Below, piece by piece: positions 30,495 to 33,048 of a stretch of DNA of 33,048 nt. The stretch lies in assembly GCF_015645445.1 (NCBI RefSeq), contig NZ_JADOGI010000118.1:1-33048 (forward strand), given 5' to 3'. Position numbers and translations under genes: made by a program. The notes beneath the pieces were generated by a model. It ran no database searches. It was not told where the DNA came from and saw only the letters and a program-made list of their open reading frames with translations. Origin of the DNA: Nonomuraea cypriaca (lineage in GTDB: Bacteria > Actinomycetota > Actinomycetes > Streptosporangiales > Streptosporangiaceae). Each line of letters opens with the position of its first letter. Position 1 is the stretch's first letter.

Positions 30495-31792
30495 CACCCC
30501 GCGAGCCCCAACTGCTTGGCCTGCTTCTCCACGTCGTCGTCGTACTGGGCGGCCCCCTCGGCGGGCGGCGTCAGCCCGGAGCCCACCGCGACGGTGATCT
30601 GCTCCAGCGACGGGCCCTTGACCGGGGAGACGAACTCCAGCGCGGGCGCGGTGGCGCCCTTGTCGATGTAGGTCTGCAGGTCCTTGGCCACCTGGATGGC
30701 GTCGTCGGGCAACTCGGCGCCCTCGACCCGGTACGGCCCGGCCGGCTGGACGGCCTTGTTCACCGCGTCGGCGGCGGCGGGCGAGGCCACGAAGGCCAGG
30801 AACTTCTTGGCCGCGTCGAGGTGCTCGGAGGTCCTGGCGATGTAGATGCCCGCAGGCTCCCAGATGGTGGCGCCGTGCGTGGCCGCGTCGGTGCCGGGGA
30901 CGCCGAAGAAGCCGACATCGGTGCCCGCCTGCGGCATCGTGGCCATCAGCGGCGGGAGCTGGGCGCTGAGCATGGGGTAGTGCGCGCCCTTGCCCTCCAC
31001 CAGCATCTTCATGCCCTGGTCGGCGGTGGCCGAGCCGAAGCCCTCGTTGGCGTATCCCTTGGCGTGCACCTCGGCCAGGTGCTCGAAGCCGGCGCGGGCG
31101 GACGGCGTGGCCGCGAACTTGACCTTGTTGGCCGTGTAGTCCTGCGCGAAGTTCGCCACCGCGGCCTGGACGTTGTAGTAGTCGCCGAGCACCAGCAGCT
31201 GCGAGGTCCAGGTGTCCTTGAACGTAGTGATCACGGGCGTGATCCCGGCGGCCTTGATCTTGTCGTTGTTGGCCGTGAACTCGGCCCACGTCGTGGGCAC
31301 TCGGAGGCCGAGCCGCTCGTAGACCTTGCGGTTGTAGAGGATGCCGCCGCCCATGGCGGTGCCGCCGGGGACGCCGTACACCTTGCCGGCCTGCGTCACC
31401 ACCGGCAGGAAGTCCTCCTGGACGTTCCGCAGCACGGGATCGCCGGTGAGGTCGACCATGGTCTGGGCCGGGTTGAGCGCCTGGAGGAGCGAGCCGGAGT
31501 TGTACCAGAAGACATCCGACATGTCGCCCGTGGACAGCCGGGTCTTGACGATGTTGTCGCCCTCGCTGCCGCCCGGCCGCGTCTCTGTCTCGATCTTGAT
31601 GGTCGGGTTCGACCGCATGAAGGCGTCCGTGAGCGCCTTGGCAGTGTCCACGGTCGCCTGGCTGTTGTCGACCAGGAAGGCCAGGGTCACGGTGCCGTCG
31701 GCGGCGGGCTCGGAGCCCGAGCCGCAGGAGGACAGGGCCGCCATCGAGGCAACGGCCAGCGCCGCTCCCAGCGTGCGGTGAGAGGTCTTCAC
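30491..31792 (-). CDS. Extracellular solute-binding lipoprotein, CUT1 family
   Basis: This 433-residue protein has a lipoprotein signal (MKTSHRTLGAALAVASMAAL, lipobox around SSC with C23), so it is anchored on the outer face of the cell membrane. The body follows family 1 sugar-binding proteins (VTLAFLVDNSQATVDTAKAL, DVFWYNSGSLLQAL, YGVPGGTAMGGGILYNRKVY, KKFLAFVASPAAADAVNKAV). It should deliver a rhamnosylated sugar to the two permeases. The start is GTG 31792 with GGAGG upstream. It is the first gene of the operon and lies beside two LacI-type operators. Confidence 0.92.
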   Translation of the reverse strand: MKTSHRTLGAALAVASMAALSSCGSGSEPAADGTVTLAFLVDNSQATVDTAKALTDAFMRSNPTIKIETETRPGGSEGDNIVKTRLSTGDMSDVFWYNSGSLLQALNPAQTMVDLTGDPVLRNVQEDFLPVVTQAGKVYGVPGGTAMGGGILYNRKVYERLGLRVPTTWAEFTANNDKIKAAGITPVITTFKDTWTSQLLVLGDYYNVQAAVANFAQDYTANKVKFAATPSARAGFEHLAEVHAKGYANEGFGSATADQGMKMLVEGKGAHYPMLSAQLPPLMATMPQAGTDVGFFGVPGTDAATHGATIWEPAGIYIARTSEHLDAAKKFLAFVASPAAADAVNKAVQPAGPYRVEGAELPDDAIQVAKDLQTYIDKGATAPALEFVSPVKGPSLEQITVAVGSGLTPPAEGAAQYDDDVEKQAKQLGLAGW

Positions 31793-31807
31793 AACGCCCC
31801 TCCGGGT

Positions 31808-31857
31808 TTGTTGAAACGTTTTAACAACCCCCGATGCGAGTTAACGTAAGCGTTACC
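31808..31857 (-). promoter_or_regulatory. Two LacI-type operators in front of the rhamnoside operon
   Basis: The near-perfect palindrome around TGTTGAAACGTTTTAACA (20 bp at 31808-31827, one mismatched pair) sits 16 bases upstream of the binding-protein GTG. A second, looser dyad, GTTAACGTAAGCGTTACC (31840-31857), follows. The first has the central CG typical of LacI-family sites, and both are AACG/CGTT-centred, in the space where the leftward promoter must lie. Confidence 0.75.
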
Positions 31858-31945
31858 GGAGGGGTCGTCAAGGGTGAATCTGAGGAACGGTCCTCATCGT
31901 TATCCGCGCTCAACCTGGCAATGGCGGTGACAGATCCGACCTTTC

Positions 31946-31990
31946 ATGGGTAACGTTACCCATCCGATCAGCGACTTGAGCTCGTACAAT
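31946..31990 (+). promoter_or_regulatory. LacI autoregulatory operator and promoter
   Basis: ATGGGTAACGTTACCCAT (31946-31963) is a perfect 18-bp palindrome with a central CG. TACAAT at 31985-31990 is a good -10 box for the rightward regulator gene, so the palindrome would cover or touch its -35 region. This suggests that the regulator represses its own gene. Confidence 0.75.
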
Positions 31991-32020
31991 TCGGTGGGCC
32001 GATCCAGGGGAGGGGGCGAC

Positions 32021-33048
32021 ATGGTCGCGCGCGATCGACGGCGGCGGGTGACGATCGCCGATGTGGCCGGTCACGCCCAGGTCTCCACCACCGCCGTGTC
32101 GAAGGTGCTGCGCGATGCCTACGGCGTCAGCGCGGCCATGCGCACGAAGGTGCAGGCCGCCATCGACGAGCTCGGCTACCGCCCGCACGCCGCCGCCCGC
32201 GCGATGCGCGGACGTACCTTCACCATCGGCGTGCTCCTGCCGCACCTCAGGAACCCGTTCTTCCCCGACCTCGTCGAGGGCCTGTCCGCGCAGGTCGGCG
32301 AGGCCGGCTATCAGGTCATCATGGTGCAGGGCGGCGCCCCCGCGGGCGCGGGCTCCGCCGCCACCCACGCCGCCGAGCGCCGCGCCGTCCACGCGCTGGT
32401 GGACCGGCAGGTGGACGGCATCCTCATGATCGCCCCGGTCGGCTCGAAGTCCCAGATCGAGGAGATCGCCGAGACCACCCCGACGGTCGTGCTCGGCCGC
32501 CACGAGCGCTCGGCCGTCTACGACGCGGTGCTCGACGACGACGAGGCCGGGGCCGAGCTGGTCGTCGAGCACCTCATCGCGCTCGGCCACCGCCGCGTCG
32601 CCCACATCGGCCAGAAGGACCACAGCCACGCCCGCCCCGGCGACCTGCTGCACACCATCAGGATGGAGACCTACCGGCGGGTGATGCGGGAGCACGGCCT
32701 CGCCGCCGAGATCGCCGTCGCGACCACCTCCTACACCGAGGAGGGCGGCTATGCGGGCGCCCGCGAGCTGCTGGCCCGCTCGCCCCGCCCCACCGCCATC
32801 TTCGCCGGAGCCGACCTCGCGGCCCTCGGCGCGCTGGCCGCGATCCACGAGCGCGGCCTGTCCGTCCCGCGCGACGTCTCCGTGGCCGGATACGACGACA
32901 CCCGGCTCGCCGCACTGGACAACATCTCACTGACCAGCGTCGACCAGGACGGCGCCAGCATGGGCAGGACGGCCGGCCGGCTGCTGCTCGAACGCCTCCA
33001 AGGTCGCACCGCCTCCGTTCGCTTCGCCGTCACGCCGACCCTCATCCC
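32021..33048 (+). CDS. LacI-family transcriptional regulator (3' end cut by window)
   Basis: The visible 342 codons begin at ATG 32021 after an AGGGGAGGGGG purine run. Residues 10-33 are the LacI helix-turn-helix (VTIADVAGHAQVSTTAVSKV), followed by the hinge stretch RPHAAARAMRG and a periplasmic-binding-protein-like sensor domain (TIGVLLPHLRNPFFPDLVEG, AGYQVIMVQGG, GHRRVAHIG, PTAIFAGADLAALG, VAGYDDTRLAAL). Only about ten residues should be missing at the C-terminus. It is divergent from the rhamnoside uptake operon and is its likely repressor, released by an imported sugar. Confidence 0.92.
   Translation, partial: MVARDRRRRVTIADVAGHAQVSTTAVSKVLRDAYGVSAAMRTKVQAAIDELGYRPHAAARAMRGRTFTIGVLLPHLRNPFFPDLVEGLSAQVGEAGYQVIMVQGGAPAGAGSAATHAAERRAVHALVDRQVDGILMIAPVGSKSQIEEIAETTPTVVLGRHERSAVYDAVLDDDEAGAELVVEHLIALGHRRVAHIGQKDHSHARPGDLLHTIRMETYRRVMREHGLAAEIAVATTSYTEEGGYAGARELLARSPRPTAIFAGADLAALGALAAIHERGLSVPRDVSVAGYDDTRLAALDNISLTSVDQDGASMGRTAGRLLLERLQGRTASVRFAVTPTLI

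Noticed and set aside
30495..31289. Upstream extension of the first permease frame
   Set aside because: It lies opposite the real binding-protein frame; GTG 30494 overlaps that gene's stop and starts the membrane protein.
1..33048. tRNA, rRNA or CRISPR features
   Set aside because: No cloverleaf with a CCA-type acceptor, no rRNA signature and no regularly spaced repeats were seen on reading both strands.

Overview
The window is high-GC DNA from an actinomycete. GTG and TTG starts, four-base stop/start overlaps, a glucosyl-3-phosphoglycerate synthase, a short-chain acyl-type XRE regulator and the secreted protein families all suggest a Streptosporangiales-like genome (for example a Nonomuraea relative). 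The genus is an inference. I see no rRNA, tRNA or CRISPR array. All family assignments come from reading the translated sequence; no search was run.

Left part (1-13535), mostly intact genes: a RamB-like XRE/ImmA-type regulator; gpgS; a leftward MFS-transporter/sulfatase operon behind an operator-rich promoter; a membrane Ser/Thr protein kinase with a non-PASTA ectodomain; a rightward pair for a secreted PQQ-type sugar dehydrogenase with a PKD domain and a Tat-exported sugar isomerase-like protein; then two divergent cation transporters, NhaD/ArsB-like leftward and CPA1-like rightward. The 362-base gap between the two transporters is the most unusual part of the window. Each gene has a copy of the same 25-nt element, in mirror orientation. 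Each copy starts 7 nt after a -10-like hexamer, lies 33-34 nt before a small upstream ORF, and that ORF's stop codon overlaps the transporter start codon. This looks like a pair of ion-responsive RNA leaders.

Middle part (13536-21000), an accessory and decayed region: a 24-codon ORF with its own ribosome binding site and terminator, a frameshifted nucleotidyltransferase remnant, small membrane, lipoprotein and secreted genes, a Sel1/TPR protein, a Tn3-type transposase tail abutting an ISKra4-type transposase fragment, and two inverted copies of a serine beta-lactamase-like fragment about 3.8 kb apart.

Right part (21043-33048), intact regulated units: TetR with a divergent FAD monooxygenase, where paired operators cover the start codon; a TetR-P450 operon; a DUF4429/SHOCT protein; and a rhamnoside-uptake operon (binding protein, two permeases, GH78 alpha-L-rhamnosidase) divergent from a LacI regulator. 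Three LacI-type palindromes lie between the binding-protein gene and the regulator. The regulator gene runs off the right edge. No transporter ATPase is encoded here, so the importer probably uses a shared ATPase elsewhere.
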